From NCBI GenBank assembly GCA_964247055.1, contig OZ176053.1, forward strand, positions 5,952,001 through 6,016,000: 64,000 nucleotides of DNA, in the 5' to 3' direction. Shown here in pieces: positions 9,165 through 20,544 of the stretch. A program made the translations under genes and the position numbers. This DNA is from Paragordius varius. Taxonomy: Eukaryota > Nematomorpha. A model generated the notes under the pieces. The model was not told where the DNA came from. It made no database searches and worked only from the letters and a program-made list of their open reading frames with translations. Numbering within the stretch: position 1 is the stretch's first letter; every line of letters begins with the position of its first letter.

Positions 9165-12100
9165 TTTTGGATAATTTAAGAACATATAATCCATATATTT
9201 ATAAAAATGGAAAATGCTGGCTTTGTGACCTGTTTCCGGAAAACCGGTGACCCATTCAAATCCAAATGTTGAAAAAATATAATCATTAAATTTTTGAAAT
9301 AGGCCCCAGTTCGGGCCCACTCCGTCTGAAAAACGGTTTTTTAAGTCCACAAAAATCGTGTCTTTGAGACATTTTTCCAGATAAAATGTTAGACCGATTT
9401 CAAATATAATTCTTTTTACTTATTTTCGATTGCGCCGAATATAGTAGGCTCGATTTTTTTATTTAGGCCCTCTTTTTACCCGCTCCCCCGTTAAATGCCA
9501 TTTTTTTTCAAAAAAACAGTCTAGTAAATTAACTTGTTGAAGCTATTTTTCGCCCAAGGTATGAGACCGTAAAAATTCAGAGAATTCTAGCCTGTTAAAA
9601 GGCAAAAACTTTAGTCGTAATATTGGCTGCTGGGTAAACAGGTACCCGCTAAAACTGCCCCGTCATATCGAAATAGCGTGCCTTTGGGGCTAAATTTCAG
9701 AAACCTATCAGGTCATATGAGTTCAATAGGTGCTTAAAATATTACCCATAACCAGAATTTAGGTATCGCGGTTTTATAAAATTAGCCGTTCGCCCTGATA
9801 AATGCGCCACCATAGATTGATTTTTCAGTTTTGAGTCAATTTTTCCAAAAACTAATGGGAGATATGAATCAATCATAATTCGAAGTAATCTCCGTAAAAA
9901 GGCAAAAATTTAATCAAGCGCTTTTTGTGTCAGCCTCTGTGTAGGGAGCTACCCGAAAACTGCGCCACCATATCGAAATTGCGTTGCATAGTTTATTTTG
10001 AGAAAACTTATCAGGCCATATGAGTTTAATAACGGCCTGAAATAGTGCCCGTAAAATGGCAAAAACTTAAGTCGAGCTTTTTAAAATTAGCCGCTGATTA
10101 GGCCCTTTACGCCTTAAAAATTACGCTATCATTGAACTATTATTTAGTTTTGAAGCCATTCTTCCAAAAACTATTAAGAACATATGGATCAAATGATGAT
10201 TCCAGGTATTCCCCTATAAAGGCAAAAACTTTTATCGAAAGTCTTTTTTATATTGGCTTCTGGGTAGGGGGCTACCCGCCAACAACTTTGCCACCTTATC
10301 GATACAGAGTGACTTTGGAGGCAAATTTTACAATAGTTATCAGGCCATACGAGTTTAATAGGGGCTTGAAATATTACCCGTAAAAAGGCAAAAATTTAAG
10401 CAGAGTGGTTTTCTTAAATTACCGCTTTAGGTTTTTTCCCTAAAAAATGCGCCACCATAGAATGACTTTTTGGTTTTGAGGCAATTTTTCGAAAATCCCA
10501 GGAGAGCATATGGAACCAATCCTGATTCCAGATATTACCCGAATTAAGGCAAAAATTTAATCGAGAGTTTTTTTGTTTCGCCCCTGGTTAGGGGGCTATT
10601 CGCGTAAAACTGCATTACCATATCGATACAGCATGCCTTAGGAGCCGAATTTCAGAAAACCTATGAGACTATGTAAGTTAATAATAGCCTAAAATATCAC
10701 TAGTCGACAAATTTGGACATTTTTAAGCACCACCACTCAAACTTTTTAAATTATGACTAATTTTAGTCTTTTAAAACCGAATTTGAAAAAAAATTTGATC
10801 CCGCCAATCAGAATTTTGAAATTTTATAGGTTTTTTAATTTTTCAAAAACAAGAGAAAATCGAGAGAAAATTAAATATAACTTTATAATAAAATGTTGTT
10901 ATATTATAAACTTAATATCATTTAATAAAGCGTTTTAAACTCTATCTTTTGAATATAAATATGTCATTGAAATATCAGAGAGAAAAAAATAGTAGGGACT
11001 TAAACGTCAAAATTTAGTCTTTTTTTTCAAGTGAATTTTTAACACATATAAATTTTTTTTTAAAAAATACTAAAAAAGGCATTCTATGGTTTAAACCTTC
11101 GGTTTTCAGATAGGCTATATTTTTTTGTTAGATTTCGTTCTTTCGAGTACTTATTAGACTTTTTCTCTTGAGTTGGTTCTTATAAAAAATCCTTTATTTA
11201 TACCTAGTGGATATACCTTATTTTTTTAAGATTATTGGTTGTTTTGTATTTTGAATTTCAGATGGATGTTGTGTAGCCACTTTTAGTAGAATTTACTGTT
11301 ATGGGGTTGGACCATTTGTATTTACCTAATTTATTTTCAATTTAATTGTAGAATTTATCTAACTTTATTTTGTAAACTGGTTAATTTGACATGTCAATTT
11401 GCCACGATTTTGCTTGCAAGTCTCTCTTTTCGGATTACGATTACTTATTGTTATCTTTGCCATATCTGGCATAGTTATAGGATCGCTTGGGGGATATGCA
11501 GAGCTTGTGCAGCCGCCCATATCTATCACACTATACATAAGCCCCTTTTATTAATACTTTGGCTCTTAGCTTGTTTAGTATCTTATTTAATGCCTAGAAT
11601 TTGTTATCCATGCATGGAATATTATTTGTATCGACTTGCTTGTATGAATATTTAAACATATGTTCGCGAGGAATGACTGTTATTTTTGAATTAAATACAA
11701 ATTTAAAAATTAAATTTTGGAAAAATCCTATTGGTGGCCTCAATTTTCTTTTTTGTTTTGGCCTTTCCATGCCATTAGGTATCAGTAAATGCAAAAATAA
11801 TGGGGTGGTGCAAAACCTTGTTGAACAGTGTATTTAATACTCTTTGAAAAACGAATATTTTAGTATAGGGAATTAGATTAATGAGTCGCTAAGTAAAGTT
11901 TTAAGCCCTGAAAAATGTCCCGCTATTGAACAATTTTTTTAGTTTTGAAGCAATATTTCCAAGAACTTATAGGAACATGAATCCATAATAATTTCAGATA
12001 TTCTCCATATAAAGGCAAAAATTTTGCGCAACGCTTTTTTATACCTGCCCCTGGGTAAGGAGTTACCACCCAAAAACAGCGCCAATATATAATTGCGTTG

Positions 12101-12290
12101 TTTTTGAGCTAATTTACAGAATATTTATGAAGCCATGTGAGCTCATTAAAAGCTTGAAATATTACCCGTAACTAGGTAAAAATTAAGGTCAGGCGTTTTT
12201 TTAATAGCTGTTAATTTGTAGCCTTTATACCCTAAAATCCGCTCAACATATGTTTTTGAGGCTATTTTTCGCCAAATATCACCAATTATT
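9165..12290 (-). repeat. Structured repeat family E, inverted copy with ~160-bp dimeric tandem array
   Basis: The left edge (9165-9480) is the reverse complement of the right ends at 14490 and 22715 (TTTATAAAAATGGAAAATGC, then the GGGCCCACTCC segment). From about 9590 to 10690 and again 11890-12290 it is an array of two alternating units of about 155-165 bp. Type A contains GGGGGCTACCCG and TGCGCCACCATATCG. Type B contains TAGTTTTGAAGC and TCCAAAAACTA. Each unit opens near GGCAAAAA(A/C)TTTA, for example at 9602, 9900, 10056, 10218, 10386 and 10548. A Tc1-like element interrupts the array at 10698-11830. No protein of known family is encoded. Confidence 0.7.
10698..11830 (+). mobile_element. 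Tc1/mariner-like non-autonomous element, left copy (1133 bp)
   Basis: Starts CACTAGTCGACAAATTTGGA and ends, read inward from the right, CACTGTTCAACAAGG then TTTTGCACCACCCC. The imperfect terminal repeats share CACT..TC.ACAA and a GCACCACC box. TA dinucleotides flank it (10695-10696 with one extra base, and 11831-11832). A copy of exactly the same length lies in opposite orientation at 16949-18081. The longest ORF (11386-11655, 89 codons) has no transposase signature I recognise. It interrupts the type A/B tandem array, so it is younger than the array. Confidence 0.75.
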
Positions 12291-13004
12291 CGCTTCCGGA
12301 TCTTGCTGATAAAAAAATATTTAATAATTACAAAATTATATTATTTCGGTCAAACATACTATTTATTTGCTTTCAACATTAATACTACAATAGCACTTAT
12401 ATGCAATGTTTTAGCAAATTCATTCAATGTTTTTGATGTCGAAAATAGTATTAATAATTAAGAGATTACCTAAGAAAATAAGTAATTAATTGATAAGGAT
12501 TAAGCTTATAATCTCACCTGGTTTTAAGTCCCTTTTTAAAAAAATTATCATAAAATTATATCATAAAACAATAAATATTTATATTTAGGTTATGACCAAA
12601 GCAAATATCTTAAACAAACTTAACCTACATGTCTCAAATTTTATTGTATATTTTGTATCAATTGGCTATTCATAAATTGTAATAAAACAAAAATTTATTA
12701 GTTAATTCTCACCTGTTTTAAATTACATTGGTAAACACTTATATGTCAAATTAATCAAAAAAACTATGCTAAAAAATTATATAATAATTATATTTATGTA
12801 AGATAAGATAAATAAAATTAATAATAATAATATGGTATAGGGATATTAAATTTCTACAATTAATGTCTAACAAGGTAATTCGATTGACATCAAAAGGTAT
12901 AAAAAGCGAAAGTTTTTCGATTGATTTTATTTTTCTTTAATTTTTTTAATAAAGTCAAAATCCTTTGAATTTTATCATTATTGATCATTTTTTTATATTC
13001 TACA
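12291..13004. other. AT-rich upstream region of the carboxypeptidase gene
   Basis: Unique-looking AT-rich DNA before the carboxypeptidase ATG at 13005. GGTATAAAAAGCG at about 12896-12908 resembles a TATA box and lies about 100 bp before the ATG, a plausible core promoter. Nothing else was recognised. Confidence 0.45.
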
Positions 13005-16000
13005 ATGCAAAAAATTTGGTCAATTTTTATTTTGTTTTTGAGTTTTACTATTCTATGGACATTTGAAATTTCAGAGAAAAGAATCCAGAAACAACCTTAT
13101 GAAGGGTATAAATTGGAAAAATTTTTTTAAAATATGTATTTATTTTGTCATTTCCGAATATATTATTTTAGATACAATGTTTACCGCGTTCTGCCAAAAG
13201 ATTTAGCACAATTTGATAAACTCAAAGAATTTCTCCAAAATAATCCCAAAGTAACACTTAAATAAATTAATATGTGTGTACCATAAATTATAAATATTAA
13301 AAAATATATAAATATTTTATAAATTAGATTGATATGTGGACCGCTGTGATGAAACCAAATTATTTTGCAGATTTAATGGTACCTCGAGAAGTTCAAGGAG
13401 CTCTAATGAACTTTACCCGAAAACATAATTTAAAAATGATCCCTAAAATCAAAGATCTACAAAAGTAATTTACTTAATTTTAACTCATAATATTACCTTT
13501 TTTGAATCTATAAAAGTTTAATTACGAACCATATATACAAACTATATATAAATATATTTTTCAAGATTGGTCAATATTCAAACGGAAGAAAATGCAAGAG
13601 GAAAAATGAGATTGCGACACGACGGGGTCATATATGAATCATTTAATTTTGATCGCTACCCCAGATTTTCAGAGGTATTTTATATAAAAATATTATCATA
13701 CTGTGAATTGTTCATGTCATAGATCCATTTTTTTTTAATTCAGAGTGTCGCCTTACTATCTTTACAAGACAAAGAAAGTCCTCGTTTTTAAAAAATATTC
13801 GCATTAAATCGCTAAAATATTCCAAATATCGACAAATATGAATAAATATTACCGTGTGATACTCTACATAAAATTTATTTAATGTGATTTTATTAATTAT
13901 CATCTCATATGGCCTGATAAGTTTTCTGAAATTTAGCCCCAAAAGCACGCAATTACGATATACGGTTTTTAGCGGTTATCTCCTTACCCAGCAGCTATCA
14001 TTAAAGAAACGCTTGACTAAAATTTTTGGCTTTTAACAGGGAATAGCTGGAATCCTTATTGAATCCTTACGGTTTCATACCTTGTGCGAAAAATACATTC
14101 AAAAAATTATTTTGATGAACTTTTTTTTGAAAGTGGCATTTTATGGGGGGAGCGGGTAAAAAGAGGGCCTAAATTAAAAAAGCGGGCCGACTATGTTCGG
14201 CGCAATCGAAAATAAGTAAAAAAAATCATATTTGACATCGAATGGTTCAACACGTTCTCCGGTAAATTGTCTCAAAGACACGATTTTTGTGGACTTGTGT
14301 TTTCAAAAAAACCCGTTTTTCACACGGGGTGGGCCCGAACTGGGGGCCTATTTCAAAAAAAAGGGCGAAGCTATTGTCGGGGCATTCATTAATGATTATA
14401 TTTTTTCAATGTTTGGATTTGAATGGGTCTAGCGGTTTTCCGGTACCAGATCACAAAGCCACATGATTTTATAAATATATAGATTATTGTTAGATATGTT
14501 AATAAATATAAATTTGCATTTTTTCGCCAAATTATTCCTTCCAATTTATTATTATGTAAATTAAATATTTATGTTTCAGATTGATGAATGGTTAGAGTTT
14601 TTACATCGAGAGTACCCCAACATAACTGAAATTTTGGACATTGGGAAAACGCATGAAAACAGGAATATGCATGTTTTAAAAGTAATTTAATCATGAAATC
14701 TTAAAACTTTATATAAAACATATTCATTAGTCAGATTTAGATATTATTTCAACTATTTTACTAAACCGCTATATAAATATTATATTGTGATCATTTTTTG
14801 CATAAATTTAATCAGGTTGGCGAGAAAAGCGATAAACCAAAACCAGCAGTTTGGGTCGATGCTGGAATACATGCACGAGAATGGATTACGGTTACAACCA
14901 TACTCTATTTCATATCACAGGTATCTTTAAAAATTATATTTTTAAACCTGGATTTTTTTAAAATAAACTATCCTTTGGGGTAATGCTATAAGGAGTAAAG
15001 ATGTAAATGGCTTTGAATTATACTTTTTATTTTAGGTTATGAAGAAAAAATCAAGATTATGGTGTTTTCTAAAAAGAATTTTCTCAACTTATATTTTGTA
15101 TCTATGATTCATGTAAATTTGACTCATTTTTAAAAGTATTGAATATTAGTAAATTAATTTTACATATATCAATTAATACTTATTAAATATACTTTATCGT
15201 TTTTAGTTAACTGAACCACACCGATGGGTTAATTCAACTCATGTCAAACATCATGATGTAACCAATTATTTGAAGCATTTGGATTTTTACTTCCTTCCGG
15301 TGCATAACCCAGATGGATATGAATACACACACACTACGGTAAGTTACACTAAATTATCTGGATATATAGGAATTCAGATTATGAAAATTAATTAATTAAA
15401 ATACCAAAAAATACAATGATCGGGATTTACTACGATCATATGTTGCAACAATTCCATAGTTTTCCTACTTTACAGAAATTTGAATTACACAGACAACACG
15501 TAAAACTAAAAGACAATTATTTTTTTTAAAAAAAACAATACTTTTTTCATCCTTATTTTTTCCAACATAAACAATGTAATTATAATTTTAAATAATATAA
15601 TTAATCATGGTACCAATTTACATCTCTATTTCATTCTTTCCACTCAATTTCTAAAAATGGAGAGTAAAATAGTATGGCTGTATTTTGAAAAAGATTATCT
15701 GTCTTTATGTTTTTACGTGTTGTCTGTATCAATTTTAACTGTATTTAATTTTAATTAGTGTTAAACTTGTGTAAAATATCTAAAATGTTTCATTTAGAAT
15801 CGACTTTGGCGCAAAACCCGTTCTATACATTCAAGATCAGCTTGCATTGGTGTCGATGCTAATCGCAATTGGGGACATTCTAGTTTCGGAATGAGTAAAA
15901 AATTAAAATAATTTTCAAAGACAGGAATTAAAAACAGAGCAAGTTTTTAGGGGACTTCAATCGCGAAAATATTACCATAAAAAATTTATATTTTATTTTG

Positions 16001-16836
16001 ATAGCTAGTGGTTCAAGCACAAATCCATGCTCACAAGTTTTCCACGGTCAAAGCGAATTTTCTGAGATCGAAAATCAAAATGTCAGGGATTTTTTAACAG
16101 CGCATCGGGATTCACTTTTATCATATCTTAGTATTCATTCTTATTCCCAATTATGGTTGTTGCCATATGGTCACAAATATGAACACCCAAAGCAATATGA
16201 TGATATGGTATTTTATTAAATCTTTAATAATTTAGATAAACTTCCATTGAGTAAAATTTTAAAAATTTGGTATCACCCAAAAATTATACAATTTTAAAAC
16301 TAATTATTTTGAAAAAGTAATATGTAAAATTTGGAATGAAAATTTTGAGACCTATGACAGTTTTCAGTACGATTCAACTATCATTTTATTCGCATTATTA
16401 AAACTAGACAAAATATATAGATATTTTACATTCGTTCATTGTAAGTATTTCATTATAATTTCTAGATTAAAGTTGGTAATGATGCAATTGAAGCGCTTAA
16501 GAATGTTCATGGTACTCAATACCAAGCTGGATCTATATCGGATTTGCTTTGTAAAATTTTATTTAGATAATTCTGATAAAATTTGTTCTTATACAAACTG
16601 GGATATGTTTATTTTATAATGTAATAGATTTGGCTTCCGGAAGTTCCCTGGATTATGTTCATGATCAATTAAAAATTAAATACAGTTTTGGCCTGGAACT
16701 TAGAGACCGCGGCCAGTATGGGTTTTTGTTGCCCGCCGATCAAATTCTACCAACGGCCGAAGAAACGTGGGAAGCTTATAAAGTCCTTATCGATACAGTT
16801 TTGCACGAGCAAAATATTACTATATGTGTTAACTAA
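13005..16836 (+). CDS. Secreted M14 zinc carboxypeptidase (A-type) with propeptide, complete
   Basis: Eleven exons: 13005-13105, 13172-13250, 13328-13464, 13566-13674, 14580-14681, 14816-14920, 15207-15338, 15798-15894, 16005-16207, 16466-16550, 16628-16836. All phases join to a 452-residue protein. A hydrophobic signal peptide (residues about 4-20) is followed by an activation propeptide ([26 protein letters not shown]) and the catalytic domain. Zinc ligands are His195 and Glu198 in DAGIHAREW and His332 in SIHSYS. Substrate residues are Asn277-Arg278 and Tyr384, and the catalytic glutamate is Glu407 in [12 protein letters not shown]. Leu391 occupies the bovine position 255, so it should prefer hydrophobic C-terminal residues (CPA type) rather than Lys/Arg. 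Such enzymes are secreted digestive zymogens. Intron 4 holds a family E repeat, and two Tc1-like copies flank the gene. Confidence 0.95.
13905..14490 (+). repeat. Structured repeat family E, truncated copy in carboxypeptidase intron 4
   Basis: Contains one type A array unit (13905-14060, inverted relative to the 9590 array) followed by the family's right half: GGGGGGAGCGGGTAAAAAGA, the GGTGGGCCCGAACTGGG segment and the TTTATAAATATATAGATTA terminus at about 14470-14488. It lies inside the 905-bp intron 13675-14579. The short ORF 14232-14432 is shared with other copies and is not a known protein. Confidence 0.7.
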
Positions 16837-16910
16837 ATATATTTTTTAACCGAATTGCAAATATATTACTAATTTTTTGACATTATTTATCCACATATTT
16901 TAGCAAAAAA

Positions 16911-16916
16911 AATAAA
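16911..16916 (+). terminator. Poly(A) signal of the carboxypeptidase gene
   Basis: AATAAA 75 bp after the stop at 16836 and 33 bp before the right Tc1-like element. Confidence 0.6.
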
Positions 16917-16948
16917 TTAGAATAGATGTTGATAATATTCTTAAATAA

Positions 16949-18081
16949 CACTGATCAACAAGGTTTTGCACCACCCCATTATTTTTGTATTTTCTGTTAC
17001 CTAATGGCATGGAAAGGCCAAAACAAAAAAGAAAATTGAGGCCACCAATAGGATTTTTCCAAAATTTAATTTTTAAATTTGTATTTAATTCAAAAATAAC
17101 AATCATTCCTCGTGTACATATGTTTAAATATTCAAACAAGCAAGTCGATACAAGTAATTTTTCATGTATGGATAACAAATTCTAGGCATTAAATAAGATA
17201 CTAAACAAGCTAAGAGCCAAAGTATTAAAAATCTAAAAGGGCTTAGTATAGTGTGATAGATCTGGCGGCTGCACAAGCTCTGCATATCCCCCAAGCGATC
17301 CTATAATTATGCCAGATGTGGCAAAGATAACAATAAGTAATCGTAAAGTCCGATAAGAGAGACTTGCAAGCAAAATTTAGGCAAATTGACATGTCAAATT
17401 AACCAATTTACAGAATAAAGTTAGATAAATACAATTAAATTGAATATAAATTAGGTAAATACAAATGGTCCAACCACATAACAGTAAATTCTACTAAAAG
17501 TGGCTGCACAACATCCATCTGAAATTCAAAATACAAAACAAAAATAATTTCAAAAAAATAAGGTATATCCACTAGGTATAAATAAAGAATTTTTTATAAG
17601 AACCAACTCAAGAGAAAAAGTCTAATAAGTACTCAAAAGAACGAAAACTTACAAAAAAATATAGCTTATCTGAAAGCCGAAGGTTTAAACCATAGAATGC
17701 CTTTTTTAGTATTTTTTTAAAAAATTTTTATATGTGTTAAAAATTCACTTGAAAAAAAGGACTAAATTTTGTCATTTAAGTCCGTACTATTTTTTTCTCT
17801 TTGATATTTAAATGACATATTTATATTCAAAAGATAGAGTTTAAAACGCTTTATTAAATGATATTAAGTTTATAATATAATAACATTTTATTATAAAATT
17901 ATATTTAATTTTCTCTCGATTTTCACTTGTTTTTGAAAAATTGAAAAACCTATAAAATTTCAAAATTCTGATTGGCGGGATCAAAATTTTTTTCAAATTC
18001 GGTTTTAAAACACTGAAATTAGTCATAATTTAAAAAGTTTGAGTGGTGGTGCTTAAAAATGTCCAAATTTGTCGACTAGTG
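16949..18081 (-). mobile_element. Tc1/mariner-like non-autonomous element, right copy (1133 bp), inverted
   Basis: Near-identical reverse complement of 10698-11830, with the same 1133-bp length. The encoded-frame comparison 17841-18026 (minus) versus 10753-10938 differs at only 4 of 61 residues. Left edge CACTGATCAACAAGG with a TA one base away (16946-16947); right edge GTCGACTAGTG followed by TA (18082-18083). It starts 112 bp after the carboxypeptidase stop. Confidence 0.75.
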
Positions 18082-18083
18082 TA

Positions 18084-18860
18084 ATTTTATGATTGATAAA
18101 TGGTATTAAGATAAATCAATTGACATTTAGGTAAGTGTCAGCAAAACTTCTACCACTCTAACTCAATAATGGTCTTACTTATTACTTTTACAAATGTTGA
18201 AAAGTGCTACAGGTCCTTTTTTTAAAAAAACCCAAATCTGTAAAAATATGGGTTTAATCCTAAAAACAAATCTGAAATTATCGTTTGTTTCATAAAAATT
18301 TATTTGGCTTCATATATCAAGAATGTGTAAAAATATTTGGCATTTTTGTAATTTGATTTAGTGGAATGCATATTTTATAAATTCTAAAAAAGTTAGATAT
18401 TGCTGGGGAAGGGAAAGAATTTATTATTTAATAGGTATTGGTGCGCAAAGCCCAGTTTTTATTTTTTATATAGCCTCTAATTTAATTGCATACTGTAATA
18501 ATAGTGTTCTATTAAAACAATTTAATCATTGTCAGTCCCAAGAACGTATTTGTAATATTAATCGATGTTAAAAATACTTAGAAATTTTAAATTTAATTCC
18601 TGTAGGGAAGATTTTATGCTTTCGTAGCTATGTAATGTAAATATATATATATATAGAATTTAAAGGAATTGAAACTTACGGCAATTTTCGGTTTAAAATC
18701 ATATTTTTGTTTCTGGCTCCGGTTTCAATGTTTTTTTACATGAATGATAGTTTGATTTTTGGAATTTAAAATCGGGCAAATTGAAAACAAATATAAACTA
18801 AGGAATTTTATTGTACTTTTCTATAGTAGTAAAAAATTTTAATATAACCAAAAACAATTT
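18084..18860. other. AT-rich stretch, nothing recognised
   Basis: No exon, repeat end or RNA gene that I can support. Confidence 0.5.
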
Positions 18861-18863
18861 TAA

Positions 18864-19354
18864 CACTTGGATACAACGCATTCATTTCCGTACTTCGATT
18901 CAAATGGTGGTAGTTATATACCCCAGGCTTGTTTAAAATTAAATATTTCAAAAATATGGAATAAATTGAAACCATGGCAAAAGTTTGCATTAATATAACA
19001 TTAATAAACCGAAATATAATTAAAAATTCATTTAAAAATACTTGATATTACTTATTTAGAGGTAAAGTAAAAATTTAGCCAACATGACATGTGTGCATAA
19101 ACTAAATACAAAATAATGCAAAATATACCACTTTTTTATATCAATGTTCAATGTGATTTAATAAAAAGGTAAACTTAATTTTACAATTAAATAAACACGA
19201 TATTAAGAATGATATAAAAAATGGCGTCCAAGTAGTGTGATACGGAACTTTTTTTTTCCAAAACTAAATTTTATTGAAACCGCTTTCAGTAATCTTTTAA
19301 ATATATCAATCGAAATATTTGGGGTATTTAGATACCCCAATTTAAATCATAGTT
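18864..19354 (-). mobile_element. MITE family C, copy 1 (TTAA-flanked)
   Basis: Left edge TTAA then CACTTGGATACAACGC, right edge the GGGGTATTTAGATACCCC palindrome followed by a diverged end and TTAA (19355-19358). Orientation is opposite to the copies at 38688 and 62095. It carries TACTTGATATTACTTATTT and other blocks common to the family. No transposase. Confidence 0.7.
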
Positions 19355-19358
19355 TTAA

Positions 19359-19890
19359 ATGAGATGAACGTTTCGATAAAAATTCCAAAATACGTAAATC
19401 ATTTTTTATCTATTTCGCGTTTTCTTTCTTAAAACGGTTCTGAAAATTCCACAACCCTTTTAAAAATGGATCTAATTCCTAAAAAATCAATAGCAAGATA
19501 ATTGTTTGAAAATATCCTTTTTTATCATAATTTAAATTCTTAAGAATTGACATCGAAATTATCTCTGCGACGTGTGACGAGCACAACAAGTAAATTAAAA
19601 TTGGATACATTAAATATAATCTTTGTAATGGTAATAATGGATTGGTTATGTTTGTAATAACAGTTGTTAAAATCCGTATTATAACGATAAAGGATAATTA
19701 AATAGAATTATATGAAAATACTCTAAATCTAGGCTCACCCCTAGAGTTAATTTTCAGTTTATTTTCAAAATTTTCAGTTTAATTTTCAAAAATTCCATTA
19801 AATATAATTTAAATTCGTATAACCAACTGATTTATACCAAAATTGCAAAGTTGGATATATATACGAAATCGATATGTGAAAACCCCAAGT
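19359..19890. other. AT-rich stretch before the hammerhead motif
   Basis: No gene seen. The last 40 bases (from about 19855, with ACGAAATCGATATGTGAA) match the region before the motif at 150. Confidence 0.4.
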
Positions 19891-19901
19891 CAAATAGTTG
19901 T

Positions 19902-19944
19902 GTCGTACTGATAAGTGCTAACAAGCACGAAACTAGTCTGCGAT
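19902..19944 (+). ncRNA. Hammerhead-ribozyme-like motif (type I, minimal stem III)
   Basis: Stem I 5' strand GTCGTA (19902-19907) pairs with TGCGAT (19939-19944) over six pairs including two G-U. The core CTGATAA (19908-19914) is followed by stem II GTGC (19915-19918), loop TAACAA and GCAC (19925-19928), then GAAA (19929-19932). A one-pair stem III C-TA-G comes next, then U and C giving the GUC cleavage triplet (19936-19938). This matches hammerhead order and spacing. The deviation is A instead of G at conserved position 8, which normally abolishes or strongly lowers cleavage. Minimal stem III hammerheads are known in Penelope-like and SINE-like retroelements of animals, so this is probably a retroelement remnant. 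Confidence 0.6.
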
Positions 19945-20544
19945 TACTATTGACGAAGGGTTTCATATATCGTTTATAATTTCTATAAATATAATCTTTC
20001 TTTGTAAGGTTTCTCTTTCATAAAAAAATACTGCCGATTAAATTTTTGTTAACTTTAAAGTCTAAAATATTTATTAAATAACTCACTAATTTACGATTAA
20101 ACTCTAAACTTAAATTGACCGTACTGAATTCAGGCGATTATGTACAAATCACATTTCATTTCGCTTGCAATGACCCCTTAGAAATAAAACATGTATGATA
20201 GAAATGGTGCATAATGTCCATTTAATAATTTAGATCAAGTATTTATATTCTTATGGTACAAACTTAGATAATTCGATCTTGTAAATATAAATTAATTGAA
20301 AATTAAGCTGGAACAAACGGCTAATGGTGTTTTAAAATAGTTGCTAAATATGTAAACAAAACTTTCACAGTAATGTTAATACAATATTTGATAAAAAATA
20401 TCCGTAACTTTTCTAATCATGTCGGCAATTTTAGTTATTTATCTGGGGTAATCAACCCATAATTATTAAAATTCGCCTTTATTAAATTTCAATTTTATCC
20501 ATAATAAACCAATTTATTCTTTATTACTATCTATTTATATATCT
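19945..20544. other. AT-rich stretch, nothing recognised
   Basis: No coding or RNA feature that I can support between the hammerhead motif and repeat family E. Confidence 0.45.

Noticed and set aside
10698-10710. CACTA-type (EnSpm) transposon ends
   Set aside because: Only one end starts CACTA; the other starts CACTG. TA flanks and ACAA/GCACCACC terminal boxes fit Tc1/mariner better, and no 3-bp duplication is visible.
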